Positions 36,899 through 45,726 of a stretch of DNA of 64,000 nt are shown here, piece by piece. The notes beneath the pieces are model-generated. The model was not told the DNA's origin and ran no database searches. It was given only the letters and a program-made list of their open reading frames with translations. The position numbers were made by a program, and so were the translations under genes. The stretch's first letter is position 1. Each line of letters begins with the position of its first letter. Origin of the DNA: Rhizobium rhododendri (GTDB lineage Bacteria > Pseudomonadota > Alphaproteobacteria > Rhizobiales > Rhizobiaceae); NCBI RefSeq assembly GCF_007000325.2, contig NZ_CP117269.1:248001-312000 (forward strand), given 5' to 3'.

Positions 36899-37191
36899 TT
36901 AAAGCATGATCCGCTGGGCGGTCATTTGTTCTGCTTCAGGGGCCGCCGCGGTGACCTGATAAAGTTGATCTGGCATGATGGCCAGGGCGCATGCCTGTTC
37001 ACGAAAAAATTAGAACGCGGCCGGTTTATCTGGCCGAATGTGCAGGGTGGCGCGGTGGCGATCACACCGGCGCAGCTTTCCTATTTGCTCTCTGGAATTG
37101 ACTGGCGAGCTCCTCAGAAAACTTGGCGTCCAACACGCGTTTGAGTTTCTTCATCATTGAATTTGTTGAAGAAATATGCTCTTATTCTGGC

Positions 37192-38835
37192 ATGTCGTTA
37201 CCACCGCTTTCCTTTCCTGACGATCTTGCCAGCGCCCACGCCGCGCTGCTGATAGAACGCGAGGCACGGTTGCGGGCCGAGGCGGAAGCCACCAGCGCCA
37301 AGGCAAAACTTTCCAGCATCGAGGCGCTCAACGCCCATCTGCAATTGCTGATCGCCAAGCTGGAACGCGACAAACATGGTCCAAGCCGGGAGCGCACCCA
37401 GCGGCTGATCGACCAGATGGAATTGCAGCTCGAGGAGCTGGTTGCCGATGCCACCGAGGACGAGCTCGCTTCACAAGTGTCTGCCGCCAAAACCCAAGTC
37501 GTGCGTGCCTTCACCCGCAAGCGGCCAGTGCGCAAGCCTTGGCCAGAGACTATCGAGCGCGAGCGCGTCGTCATCGACGCGCCCAGTGCCTGCGATCACT
37601 GCGGCAGCGAACGCCTGTCGAAGCTCGGTGAGGACACCACCGAGACGCTGGAGGAGATCCCGCGCCGCTTCAAGGTCGTCGAGACCGTGCGGGAGAAGTT
37701 CACGTGCCGGGACTGCGGCTGCATCAGCCAATCGCCCGCACCCTTCCATGCAACGCCACGTGGCTTTCTCGGCCCCAAGCTACTCGCCACCATCGTCTTC
37801 GACAAATTCTCTGAGCATCAGCCGCTCAACCGCCAGAGCCGTCGCTTTCGCAGTGAAGGGATCGATCTGTCCACCCAGACGCTTGCCGACCAGGTTGGCT
37901 ACGTCAGCGCCGCCGTCACACCGCTGTTCGATCTCATTGAGACCCATGTGTTTGCGGCCGAGCGGTTGCACGGCGACGACACCACCATCCCGATCCTCGC
38001 CAAGGGCCAGTGCACGACGGGGCGCATATGGACCTACGTTTGCGACGACAGGCCGTTTGGTGGGCTATCACCGCCGGCGGCCGTCTTCTACGCCTCCAGT
38101 GATAGGCGGGGTGAGCATCCGCAACGACACCTGGCCGAGTTCACCGGTATCCTGCAGGCTGATTGCTACAATGGCTTCAATCCGCTCTTCGATCGGACCA
38201 AGAAACAGATCCCGGTGACGCCGGCCTTCTGTTTTGCCCACGCGCGCCGAAAGTTCTTCGAGTTGGCAGATGTCTCGCGAAGTGCCCGGCGGGGCAAAGG
38301 GGCAAAGCCTGTCTCTGCGACGGCGTTGGAGGCGGTCAAGCGTATCGATGCGCTGTTTGACATAGAGCGCGACATTAACGGCCAGAGCGCCGGTGAGCGA
38401 CTTGCCGTGCGCCAGGAAATGAGCAAACCGCTGCTCGAAGAGCTGGAGACCTGGTTGCGGCAGGAGCGGGAAGGTTTGTCGCGATCCTCACCGGTGCTTG
38501 AGCCGATCAACTACATGCTGTCGCGCTGGCAGGACTTTGCCAGATACGCCGATGACGGCAGGATCTGCATGACGAACAACGCGGCGGAAAGAGCTCTGCG
38601 CGGCGTGGCGTGCGGAAGGAAAAACTGGAACTTCGCCGGGTCCGATCGCGGCGCAGACCGGGCTGCCATCATGCTGACCCTTATCACCACGGCCCGTCTC
38701 AACGATATCGATCCGAAGGCCTGGCTGGCGGACGTGCTGGCTCGCATCGCCGATCTGCCCGTCTCCCACCTGCACGAATTGTTGCCATGGGAATGGAAGA
38801 GGATCAAGGCGGCGGAGATTGCGGTTGCTGCGTAA
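37192..38835 (+). CDS. tnpC: IS66 transposase TnpC
   Basis: A 547-residue DDE transposase, complete. The N-terminal coiled-coil (ALLIEREARLRAEAEATSAKAK) is followed by a zinc-binding CDHCG and CRDCGCISQSPAP pair, the catalytic core (LHGDDTTIPILAKGQ, LQADCYNGFNP, AFCFAHARRKFFE) and MTNNAAERALRGVACGRKNW. The start at 37192 is chosen by alignment with the other tnpC. The last 32 bases overlap the convergent DUF6429 gene. Confidence 0.93.
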   Translation: MSLPPLSFPDDLASAHAALLIEREARLRAEAEATSAKAKLSSIEALNAHLQLLIAKLERDKHGPSRERTQRLIDQMELQLEELVADATEDELASQVSAAKTQVVRAFTRKRPVRKPWPETIERERVVIDAPSACDHCGSERLSKLGEDTTETLEEIPRRFKVVETVREKFTCRDCGCISQSPAPFHATPRGFLGPKLLATIVFDKFSEHQPLNRQSRRFRSEGIDLSTQTLADQVGYVSAAVTPLFDLIETHVFAAERLHGDDTTIPILAKGQCTTGRIWTYVCDDRPFGGLSPPAAVFYASSDRRGEHPQRHLAEFTGILQADCYNGFNPLFDRTKKQIPVTPAFCFAHARRKFFELADVSRSARRGKGAKPVSATALEAVKRIDALFDIERDINGQSAGERLAVRQEMSKPLLEELETWLRQEREGLSRSSPVLEPINYMLSRWQDFARYADDGRICMTNNAAERALRGVACGRKNWNFAGSDRGADRAAIMLTLITTARLNDIDPKAWLADVLARIADLPVSHLHELLPWEWKRIKAAEIAVAA

Positions 38836-39049
38836 ATAACTGCCGGAAAAGCTCTTCCGATCGGCGTAGACCCTCATCCGTCAGCACCAGCGACTTCGAC
38901 TTGTTCACCGGATCGCCAATCAAGCCTTTCTGATGCAACCGATCCGTCGTAGCCCAGTCAAAACCCTTCCAGGCGCAACGCTCGTTGTGAAGCGTCAGCC
39001 ATAGCAGCGCCAGCACAGCATCGTCGATTTTGCCTTCGTCGATCTCCAT
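38804..39049 (-). CDS. DUF6429-like small protein carried by IS66
   Basis: An 81-residue protein: MEIDEGKIDDAVLALLWLTLHNERCAWKGFDWATTDRLHQKGLIGDPVNKSKSLVLTDEG. It is like the small DUF6429 proteins often found next to IS66 tnpC. It is convergent with and overlaps the end of tnpC by 32 bases, and lies inside the element's right end, so it is mobile cargo. Its role is unknown; a winged-helix-like shape (TDRLHQKGLI) is possible. Confidence 0.7.
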   Translation of the reverse strand: MEIDEGKIDDAVLALLWLTLHNERCAWKGFDWATTDRLHQKGLIGDPVNKSKSLVLTDEGLRRSEELFRQLFTQQPQSPPP

Positions 39050-39539
39050 CCCGCCAATTTACCACGCGCAAAAGCAAAAATCCTGCGGTTCACCTCGGAT
39101 GGATACGGTCGAACAGGCGGATGGCTACGATGTGACACGCACCACCGAACTGTTGGAACAAGCGTCTGCGACGAAATTATTTTTCGTTAATCTAGGCGGA
39201 TACGATCCCACAGAATTCGGCGAACTGCCGCAATATTCTGCTCGTCGCATCGGATGCCAAGGCAGCAACCAAGAAAGCCCTCCAGCAAATCAGAAACTGG
39301 AAACTCCCACACAAGGACAACGTGTTTGAGGTGGAGAAGGCGTCGATGTTACAGAGTTGATGGGCCGATATGGATATCGTCTTAAGCTGACTGAGGCGAC
39401 AAGCGTAAAGCCATTTGGGTTTACCTGTGCTTACATTCGAATTGGGGTTTAGGGGCGTTTAGGTGGCACGCCAGATGGTCGCGTTGACGACTTATCGCTG
39501 ATTTGCTGACTTACTCAACGAAACAGCAAGGTGGTTGAG

Positions 39540-40346
39540 TCAAATTGTTGCGCGGATCTTCCGCGGTCTGGCATTCGCTGGCGCCTCGTATGACGAGTCG
39601 CCATCCGCCACATATCCATGCCCGGCCAATGCGAGTTTGGTCGTCGGTGTGAATAAGTGATTGCGGAACAGTGCGGCCGATCCCGCTGCATTCCGACGCA
39701 ACGAAACACCGTATTTTGCGGTCGGCCCTAAAGCTTCGGGAAGCGGAACGACAACGAGGTTCGGGTCACCTTCATTGAGCAACCCGTTGGATGCGTAGCT
39801 GATAAATGTGTCTACTGTTCCTTGTCCGATCAGGTAACCGGCGGGTGTCCTGCCTTTCGGGATCGGAGCGGAATTTCGCCCGCCCACCAACGCCTGGGCC
39901 TTGCCAGCAAGCAATCGTCCTTTTCCGGGATGACGACGCTCGACGTTCTGGAAGAACTCGACAGCGTAGTCTCCGGAGGGGTCGGCCATCGGAGTGGATG
40001 TTCCCAGCCTCACTTCTGGATCCGCAAGCACATCGATCAGATTTTCTTCGTTAACTGCAAGGCTTCGGCGAGCGATCAAGCATAGACGGTTTTGCGCAAA
40101 GCAAAGGACTGGGCCGGTCAGCCCTAGCGAATGCAGTTTTTCCGGATGAGCCAAGTTGGCAGATGCGAAGACGTCGAACAATGCACCTTCCTCAATCTTT
40201 TCTCGAAGTAGGCCTGCGGGACCGTGTTCAATATGCACAGGTATTCCCAACTGACGTTCGAACTCCGAAATAATTTCGACGAAGACGTTGCGAAGACTTC
40301 CCGCTGCCAGGACGATGAGAGGCGTCGGCTTGATCCTGGTCTGCAT
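39540..40346 (-). CDS. ModA-like molybdate-type binding protein without clear signal peptide
   Basis: A 268-residue solute-binding protein of the ModA/WtpA type: IVLAAGSLRNVFVEIISEFERQ, then IEHGPAGLLREKIEEGALFDVFASAN, and FISYASNGLLNEGDPNLVVVPLPEALGP. These follow the ModA fold of two alpha/beta lobes. The start at 40346 has CAGGAAAC upstream. Neither this start nor the upstream extension gives a clear signal peptide, which is unusual for a binding protein. It is the last gene of a four-gene set, 13 bases after the ATPase gene. It may be cytoplasmic (storage or sensing) or exported by an unrecognised route. Confidence 0.8.
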   Translation of the reverse strand: MQTRIKPTPLIVLAAGSLRNVFVEIISEFERQLGIPVHIEHGPAGLLREKIEEGALFDVFASANLAHPEKLHSLGLTGPVLCFAQNRLCLIARRSLAVNEENLIDVLADPEVRLGTSTPMADPSGDYAVEFFQNVERRHPGKGRLLAGKAQALVGGRNSAPIPKGRTPAGYLIGQGTVDTFISYASNGLLNEGDPNLVVVPLPEALGPTAKYGVSLRRNAAGSAALFRNHLFTPTTKLALAGHGYVADGDSSYEAPANARPRKIRATI

Positions 40347-40359
40347 GGTTGTTTCCTGT

Positions 40360-41133
40360 CTAAACTCCTGAAGTTCGGTCTCTAAGTATGGGCACGATGG
40401 AAGTGTGCCGATCTCCATCGTGCGTAAAAGTTATGGAGCGTACTGGGATACCGTATAGCGCTGCAAGATTTTCATCCGTCATTATGTTTTCTACTGGCCC
40501 TAGAACCGCTTCGATTTCATCAAACAGCATCAGAACATGATCGGCGATCGCGAGCGCATGATTGGGCTGATGGGTTGTAAAGGCCACCGCAAGGTTTTGG
40601 CTCAGGGCAACACCCCGCATGAGGTCCAGCACGCTTGCCTGATTTTTGAGATCGAGGGCAGATGCGGGTTCATCAAGCAGAAGGCACTCGTTTTTTCCGG
40701 CTAACGCCCTGGCAATGAGAACGAGTTGCTTCTCGCCACCTGAGAGGTGATTGAAACTCTTTTGCGAAAATGACTGCATGCCTGTGGTGGCCAGGGCGTC
40801 GAGAGCGATCGCTTCGTCGGCCTTGCTGGGGCTTCGGAATGTCGAGATGTGGCGAGCACGACCCATGAGAACGATATCGAGCGCGGAATAGGGAAATGAC
40901 CCTCCAAAATCCTGAGGCACGAAGCCAATTGACCCGGATCGCTGGATGTTGCCAACCGTTAGGTTGATCAGGCCAGCGAGTGCGCGAAGCAACGTCGACT
41001 TCCCACGCCCGTTTGGGCCGAGGATGGCCAGGATCTCGCCTGAACGTAGCTCGAAAGCGAGATTGCGAAACAGCCAACGCTGACCGTCGTAGCTGTGCCC
41101 TGCATCCCTAATCGTTATAATGGAACGGCTCAT
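40360..41133 (-). CDS. BtuD/FepC-type ABC importer ATPase
   Basis: A 257-residue ATPase. Walker A is LGPNGRGKST near residue 40, the signature is LSGGEKQLVLIARAL, Walker B is CLLLDEPASALD, and the switch His is in FTTHQPNH. It resembles FepC, BtuD and MolC. It overlaps the permease gene as ATGA, showing translational coupling. Its partner is the FecCD-type permease, so it energises type II import of a chelated metal or oxyanion. Confidence 0.9.
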   Translation of the reverse strand: MSRSIITIRDAGHSYDGQRWLFRNLAFELRSGEILAILGPNGRGKSTLLRALAGLINLTVGNIQRSGSIGFVPQDFGGSFPYSALDIVLMGRARHISTFRSPSKADEAIALDALATTGMQSFSQKSFNHLSGGEKQLVLIARALAGKNECLLLDEPASALDLKNQASVLDLMRGVALSQNLAVAFTTHQPNHALAIADHVLMLFDEIEAVLGPVENIMTDENLAALYGIPVRSITFTHDGDRHTSIVPILRDRTSGV

Positions 41134-42164
41134 CTGAGACCTTGCGACTGGCTGTGGCGCAGGAGAATGGCAAAGACTGGCGCTCCGATCAACGCTGTCA
41201 GGATGCCGAGGGGAATTTCGGTGGCTGACAGGGTTCGGGCGACGTCATCGATGAGGACAACGTAGATGCTACCGATCATCAAAGAAGCCGGAAGCATAAA
41301 TCGGTGGTCGGGTCCCACAACGGTACGGGCCATATGAGGGACGATCAGGCCGACCCAGCCAATAATGCCGCTCACTGCTACTTGCGCTGCGACGATAACG
41401 GTGACGAGGCAAAGGATCATCCAGCGGAGCAACTCCACCCGCACACCGAGGGCCGCTGCATCTTCGTCGCCAAGCGACAGTAAATTAACCCGCCAGCGAA
41501 GCGCGAGGAGGAAACCGGAGGCCACCAGAACTGGGATAGCGATCAATTCAAGCTTTGAAGCGTTCGCGGTTGCAAAGCTGCCGAGAAGCCAGAACACGAT
41601 TGCCGGCAACTTCTCGTCGGTATCGGCCAGATACTGTACGAGGCTTACCAGCGCGCCGAAAAACCCGCTGACAACAACGCCAGAAAGAACGAGCGCGAGA
41701 ATGTTTTTCCTTCCGACAAGAATGTTCAAGCCGTAGACGAGAAAGAGAGCAAACAGTCCGAACAGAAAAGCACTCGAGAGCAGGCAGTAGCTGGGGAAAC
41801 CCAACAAAATTGCCAGAGTGCCCCCGAAAGCTGCGCCCGAAGACACGCCGATGATTTGTGGTCCAACAAGAGGATTGCGAAAGACGCCCTGTAGTGTGGC
41901 ACCTGCAAGCGCCAGCCCACCTCCTGCGAACATCGCAAGAAGGACACGAGGAAGGCGTACAGTGAACACGACGGTGCGCTCGACTGCCGAGACTGTAGGG
42001 TTTGCCGAGATGATGGGATCAATCAGGATGGCCACGACCCGTGCTGCAGAAATCCCGTAGCGGCCGACGCCCAACGAGCACACAGCCACCGCAATGAACA
42101 GAGTGGCTAGGACCCATAACACCAATCTTGGTGCTGCGAACACGGCTGTTAGTCTTCCGCTCAC
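41130..42164 (-). CDS. FecCD-type ABC importer permease
   Basis: A 344-residue inner-membrane permease with about ten helices. The family signature is GGGLALAGATLQGVFRNPLVGPQIIGVSSGAAFGGTLAILLG, and the ATPase-contact stretch is GIIGWVGLIVPHMARTVVGPDHR. The start is taken as GTG 42164, which overlaps the stop of the binding-protein gene (GTGA). A longer reading back to 42272 exists but would overlap that gene by over 100 bases. It works as a homodimer in BtuC-like importers. Confidence 0.9.
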   Translation of the reverse strand: MSGRLTAVFAAPRLVLWVLATLFIAVAVCSLGVGRYGISAARVVAILIDPIISANPTVSAVERTVVFTVRLPRVLLAMFAGGGLALAGATLQGVFRNPLVGPQIIGVSSGAAFGGTLAILLGFPSYCLLSSAFLFGLFALFLVYGLNILVGRKNILALVLSGVVVSGFFGALVSLVQYLADTDEKLPAIVFWLLGSFATANASKLELIAIPVLVASGFLLALRWRVNLLSLGDEDAAALGVRVELLRWMILCLVTVIVAAQVAVSGIIGWVGLIVPHMARTVVGPDHRFMLPASLMIGSIYVVLIDDVARTLSATEIPLGILTALIGAPVFAILLRHSQSQGLR

Positions 42165-43219
42165 AAGGCCGACTGGTAGTCGGTGCGGTAGAACTTTCGG
42201 TAGTACTCGTCTGCTTCGCTTTTCATATCGATATCGGCAAAGCGATCGGGATAAAGCGTTTTCGCCATCCAAAGCTCACCCAAAGCCAGCGCTTCCGGCA
42301 TCGGATAGCCCCAGGCCTTGGCATATTCCGGCATCAGGTAGACCCGGTCGTTCTTAACGGCATCGATTGTCTGCCAGGAGTTGGAAGTCTTGATATCCTT
42401 GACGACCTCGGGGTAACGCTCCTGGACGAAGATCACGGCCGGGTTCCACGACAGAACGTCCTCCATAGTGACCTGCTTGAAGCCGGCAACGCTGTCGGCG
42501 ACATTGCGGGCACCGGCCTTGGCCATCATCAGTCCCGTGTACTTGCCATGGCCATATGTGGTCAGGTCAGGATTTGCCATGTAGACCGGAACGCGCATCG
42601 ACTCATCGAGCCCTGCCAGCCGATCTGCGACCAGCTTCCGGTTCTTCATCGCATAAGCGATCAACTCCGCGCCCTGCTGTCTCTTGTCCAAGACGTCGGC
42701 GATGAGCCTGACACCGTTAGCAAAGCCGGCATCGTAGGCTTTCGGCTCATCAGCCACTGACGGGCTAAGTTTGGTGGCTTCCGATGGCGGCACGTCGAGA
42801 AGCGAGATCGCAACGACGGGGATACCCGTTCCTTCGATCTGGGAGATCATCTCGGGAGGCGCATAGTTGGTCACGATCACCACGTCGGGCCTCAGCTTCA
42901 GCAACTCCTCGATGTTGACCTTCGTCAGGCCGCCGGGCGTCGGCATCTTTGAAAGTTCCGGAGCAAGGCGCAGATAATTTTTTCCTAGCTGTTTTTGCCA
43001 TTCGTCCAGCACACCCACGACCTTGGACATGGCGTTAAGCTGGACTGCGATATTGAGACTCTGGTGCTGCAGGATGACAACCCGGGCGACAACCTCTGGC
43101 AAGTGGACGGTCTTTCCAATTTGGTCGACGACGACTCGATCTGCCCATGCTGGAGCCGAAAAGAGCATAAGCAGAAAGAAGGATGTAAGACGAAAATATG
43201 TGGGCAAACGGTTAAACAT
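42161..43219 (-). CDS. Periplasmic binding protein of a FecB/MolA-type importer
   Basis: A 352-residue binding protein with a signal peptide (MFNRLPTYFRLTSFFLLMLFSAPAWA, cut before DR). The class III fold is visible: RVVILQHQSLNIAVQLNAMSKVVGVLDEW, then LLKLRPDVVIVTNYAPPEMISQIEGTGIPVVAISL, and DVLSWNPAVIFVQERYPEVVKDI. It resembles iron-siderophore, cobalamin and MolA-type molybdate/tungstate binders. It is the first gene of the cluster. The partner ModA-like gene makes oxyanion import more likely than siderophore import. Confidence 0.88.
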   Translation of the reverse strand: MFNRLPTYFRLTSFFLLMLFSAPAWADRVVVDQIGKTVHLPEVVARVVILQHQSLNIAVQLNAMSKVVGVLDEWQKQLGKNYLRLAPELSKMPTPGGLTKVNIEELLKLRPDVVIVTNYAPPEMISQIEGTGIPVVAISLLDVPPSEATKLSPSVADEPKAYDAGFANGVRLIADVLDKRQQGAELIAYAMKNRKLVADRLAGLDESMRVPVYMANPDLTTYGHGKYTGLMMAKAGARNVADSVAGFKQVTMEDVLSWNPAVIFVQERYPEVVKDIKTSNSWQTIDAVKNDRVYLMPEYAKAWGYPMPEALALGELWMAKTLYPDRFADIDMKSEADEYYRKFYRTDYQSAL

Positions 43220-43809
43220 GGTGAAAGTACTCTGATGCGAGGTGTGTGATAGGGCGTATCATTATGTTTCTGCGGATACAACGCTATTACAGCATGTGCT
43301 CTGTGGCCCTAGAACAAGCCGCGGGATTTCACGATGATTTAGCTTGGCTTGCCGGTAGCGAGGTCGCTGGGTGAGAGCGACGCTTTAACCTCGACCTTCA
43401 TACCGGTCTTACTTGTCGAGCAGCAGTCTCCGCATCCAGACAAGTTAGTCTAGAGCCAAGATGACGGTTTGCGACCAATAAAGCCAGTAGTTAGTCGTCG
43501 ACGGCTCGAGAACTCCCAGTGAAATCACTGGGGAAGTTCCATAAAGCCGCTATATCTCCTCCGTAACTAAACGACCAGGTCATGTTTGTACCACCCAGTA
43601 TAGGCTTGTTTTGCGTCTGACTTGTGCGGACGTTCGATAGAGAGCTGCATCTTACATATAATTTAACCATCGTCTGAAATATTCGCCTTATGTTTCCAAC
43701 TCGATAGCACACGATGGCTGTGTGTTTTGAGCTGAACCAAAGCAGATGGTTTGCTCTGGCCAGCATATTTTGCCGATATGCACACCCATGCCGTTGAGGA
43801 GCTTCCCGC
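43220..43809. other. Intergenic, divergent promoters expected
   Basis: 590 bases between the importer (minus strand) and a chemoreceptor gene (plus strand). Apart from the inverted repeat at 43254-43284 I see no gene or RNA family. Small frames near 43500-43800 look fortuitous. Confidence 0.5.
43254..43284. promoter_or_regulatory. Imperfect inverted repeat upstream of the importer
   Basis: GCGTATCAT and ATACAACGC, 13 bases apart, 7 of 9 positions complementary. It lies 35-65 bases upstream of the first gene. The arms are reminiscent of ModE boxes (CGTTATAT-type) but the match is weak. Confidence 0.25.
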
Positions 43810-45726
43810 GTGACACGCCCCAAAATCAAAACCGCCTTGATCGGCGTTCTATTCGTTGTAGGATTTGCAATTGTTGCTTTCTCCTATTTCGCAGTTCGCT
43901 CGCTGACGGCGACCAATGACAACGTCATCGCAATATCGACCAACTGGCTGCCAAGCGTGGCCACTGCAAAGGAAATCGATACAGCCTTGTCCGACTTGCG
44001 CGTGGCATATCTGGAGCATCTCGCAGCATCCGACGAAAAGACACAGAATGAGGCGCAGACCTCCATCGATAAGGGGACAGCGCGGATCGTCAACGAATTT
44101 AAGAACTACGAGGCTCTCGGTCTCGATGATAATGATCGCGGCCTGCTCGGAGACCTTCGCGACAATCTTTCACGCCTCAGCGCGGTGGGACTGAGATTCG
44201 TCAAGTTTTCTTCGGTTTCGCAGGATGATGACGCCAAGGCGGTCATGAATAAAGAAATGTCCCCAATTGCAGACAAGATGGCTGATCTCGTTGACCAGCT
44301 TGTCGCAGTGAACAAGAACGGAGCAACAAAAGCTGCCAGTGACAGTGCGGTTGAGTTTTCATCCACAATCGAAATCACCTATACAGCGATTGGCGGCATT
44401 CTTGCCATTATCTTCGGCGCTGTGTGGTTTGCAATTTCAGGGATTAGCCGACCGATTTCCAAGATAACGGCGGCAATGACCAAGCTTGCTGGTGGGGATA
44501 GAGCGAGCTCTGTTCCCTTCGTCGGCCGCGCCGATGAAATCGGCGAGATGGCAAGTGCTGTCGAAGTGTTCCGCTTGGCGGCTATATCCAACAAACGTCT
44601 TGAAGCCGAGGCTGACGCCACGCGGGTTCAAAGCGAGGCAGATCGAGTTCGTTTGACCGCCGAGGCTGAAGATGCGGCACAGATCCGTTTGCAGGAAGCA
44701 ACGACAGGTCTCGCCGGCGGTCTTCGTCGTCTCGCTTCCGGCGACCTTAGCTTTCAAATAGATGAAGCGTTCGCTCCTGATTTCGACGCCCTTCGTCATG
44801 ACTTGAACGGTGCGGTAGGACAGCTTGCAGATACACTGCGGTCCGTTGCGCAGGTCGCAGGGCAAATCGAAAATGGGACAAGCGAGATCAGCCAAGGCAC
44901 AGAGGATCTGTCAAAGCGCACAGAGCAACAGGCCGCGTCCCTAGAGGAGACGGCTGCTGCACTCGATCAGATCACAGCCAACGTGGCTAATTCATCAAAG
45001 CGTGCCGAAGAAGCTAGATCTGTTGCTATACAAGCCAATGCGAGTGCCGCCCAGTCTGGTAAGGTCGTCGCGAACGCCGTCGATGCCATGCAGAAAATTG
45101 AGGAATCCTCCAATCAGGTTTCCAACATCATTGGCGTGATCGATGAAATCGCTTTCCAGACAAATCTCCTGGCCCTGAATGCAGGCGTTGAGGCCGCTCG
45201 TGCAGGCGAAGCTGGAAAGGGATTTGCAGTCGTGGCACAGGAGGTCCGGGAACTTGCCCAGCGCTCCGCAAAGGCGGCCAAGGAAATCAAGGAACTCATC
45301 CGCAATTCCTCGCTCGAAGTGCAAAGCGGTGTAAAACTGGTGAGCGAGACCGGGGATGCGCTGAAAACTATCGAGAGTTACATCGTAACCGTCAACCAAC
45401 ATATGGATGCTATTGCGACATCAGCCCGTGAACAATCCGTGGGGTTGGCGGAAGTCAACACGGCGGTGAATCAAATGGACCAGGTTACGCAACAGAACGC
45501 TGCCATGGTCGAGGAAAGCAATGCTGCCAGCGCCACCCTTGCCTCAGAAGCCGGGCACCTGCGTGAGCTAATCAGCCAGTTTCAACTGGGCGGGAGCGCA
45601 AGATCGCAAGCAACTGGCCTTCGCCAAACAGCATCCGCTATGAAGTCGCAACGGGCGACTCCCACGGCACGGGTCACTTCCCGTGGAAATACTGCTTTAA
45701 AACAGGAGGAGTGGACGGAATTCTGA
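43810..45726 (+). CDS. Methyl-accepting chemotaxis protein, intact
   Basis: A 638-residue chemoreceptor starting GTG 43810 with GAGGAG upstream. It has one transmembrane helix at 8-30, a four-helix-bundle periplasmic domain to about 185, a second helix near 190-212, a HAMP domain (SRPISKITAAMTKLAGGD) and a signalling domain with the conserved tip [44 protein letters not shown]. The last five residues EWTEF are a CheR/CheB docking tail. It lies beside, and divergent from, the importer genes, so it may sense a related ligand; that is inferred. Confidence 0.92.
   Translation: MTRPKIKTALIGVLFVVGFAIVAFSYFAVRSLTATNDNVIAISTNWLPSVATAKEIDTALSDLRVAYLEHLAASDEKTQNEAQTSIDKGTARIVNEFKNYEALGLDDNDRGLLGDLRDNLSRLSAVGLRFVKFSSVSQDDDAKAVMNKEMSPIADKMADLVDQLVAVNKNGATKAASDSAVEFSSTIEITYTAIGGILAIIFGAVWFAISGISRPISKITAAMTKLAGGDRASSVPFVGRADEIGEMASAVEVFRLAAISNKRLEAEADATRVQSEADRVRLTAEAEDAAQIRLQEATTGLAGGLRRLASGDLSFQIDEAFAPDFDALRHDLNGAVGQLADTLRSVAQVAGQIENGTSEISQGTEDLSKRTEQQAASLEETAAALDQITANVANSSKRAEEARSVAIQANASAAQSGKVVANAVDAMQKIEESSNQVSNIIGVIDEIAFQTNLLALNAGVEAARAGEAGKGFAVVAQEVRELAQRSAKAAKEIKELIRNSSLEVQSGVKLVSETGDALKTIESYIVTVNQHMDAIATSAREQSVGLAEVNTAVNQMDQVTQQNAAMVEESNAASATLASEAGHLRELISQFQLGGSARSQATGLRQTASAMKSQRATPTARVTSRGNTALKQEEWTEF

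Larger units (their letters stand above)
35449..37144 (+). pseudogene. tnpB: IS66 TnpB, split by an IS5-family element
   Basis: The 5' part (35449-35557) reads MNPFPMGAEIKVWLSTGHTDMRCGFPSLALRVQEVL. The remainder resumes at 36899 with LKHDPLGGHLFCFRGRRGDL and IIT-type core to WRPTRV at 37144. The inserted element duplicates TTAA. Restoring it gives an intact 117-residue TnpB, so the disruption is a single, clean event. The IS66 element is probably immobile on its own while this gene is broken. Confidence 0.9.
34934..39106 (+). mobile_element. IS66-family element containing a nested IS5-family element
   Basis: Ends are GTACGCATCCGAGCTGAACC at the left and GTATCCATCCGAGGTGAACC at the right when read inwards. 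The 8-base target duplication GGTCGAAC is at 34926-34933 and 39107-39114, the normal IS66 size. Without the nested insertion the element is about 2.83 kb. Gene order is tnpA, tnpB (split), tnpC and a convergent DUF6429 gene. Confidence 0.93.
34762..39360 (+). pseudogene. DUF1543 gene split by an IS66 element
   Basis: The 5' part (34762-34933) reads MKLFMFYIGGDCGNSNIELHDVRFSIGETAEDC...WWGDPKSLHLDCWGAVE. The 3' part (39115-39360) resumes in frame with QADGYDVTRTTELLEQ, LFFVNLGGYDPTEF, and after a further single-base shift near 39225, ILLVASDAKAATKKALQQIRNWKLPHKDNVFEVEKA. This is the two-repeat DUF1543 family, of unknown function. The IS66 element lies between and the 8 bases GGTCGAAC are duplicated. 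GGAGAGACG before the ATG is a good ribosome-binding site. Confidence 0.85.

Noticed and set aside
40081..43260. Siderophore uptake as the only role of the FecCD-type importer
   Set aside because: No TonB-dependent receptor, siderophore synthesis gene or Fur-type box is visible nearby, and a ModA-like gene is present in the operon; left open but not preferred.
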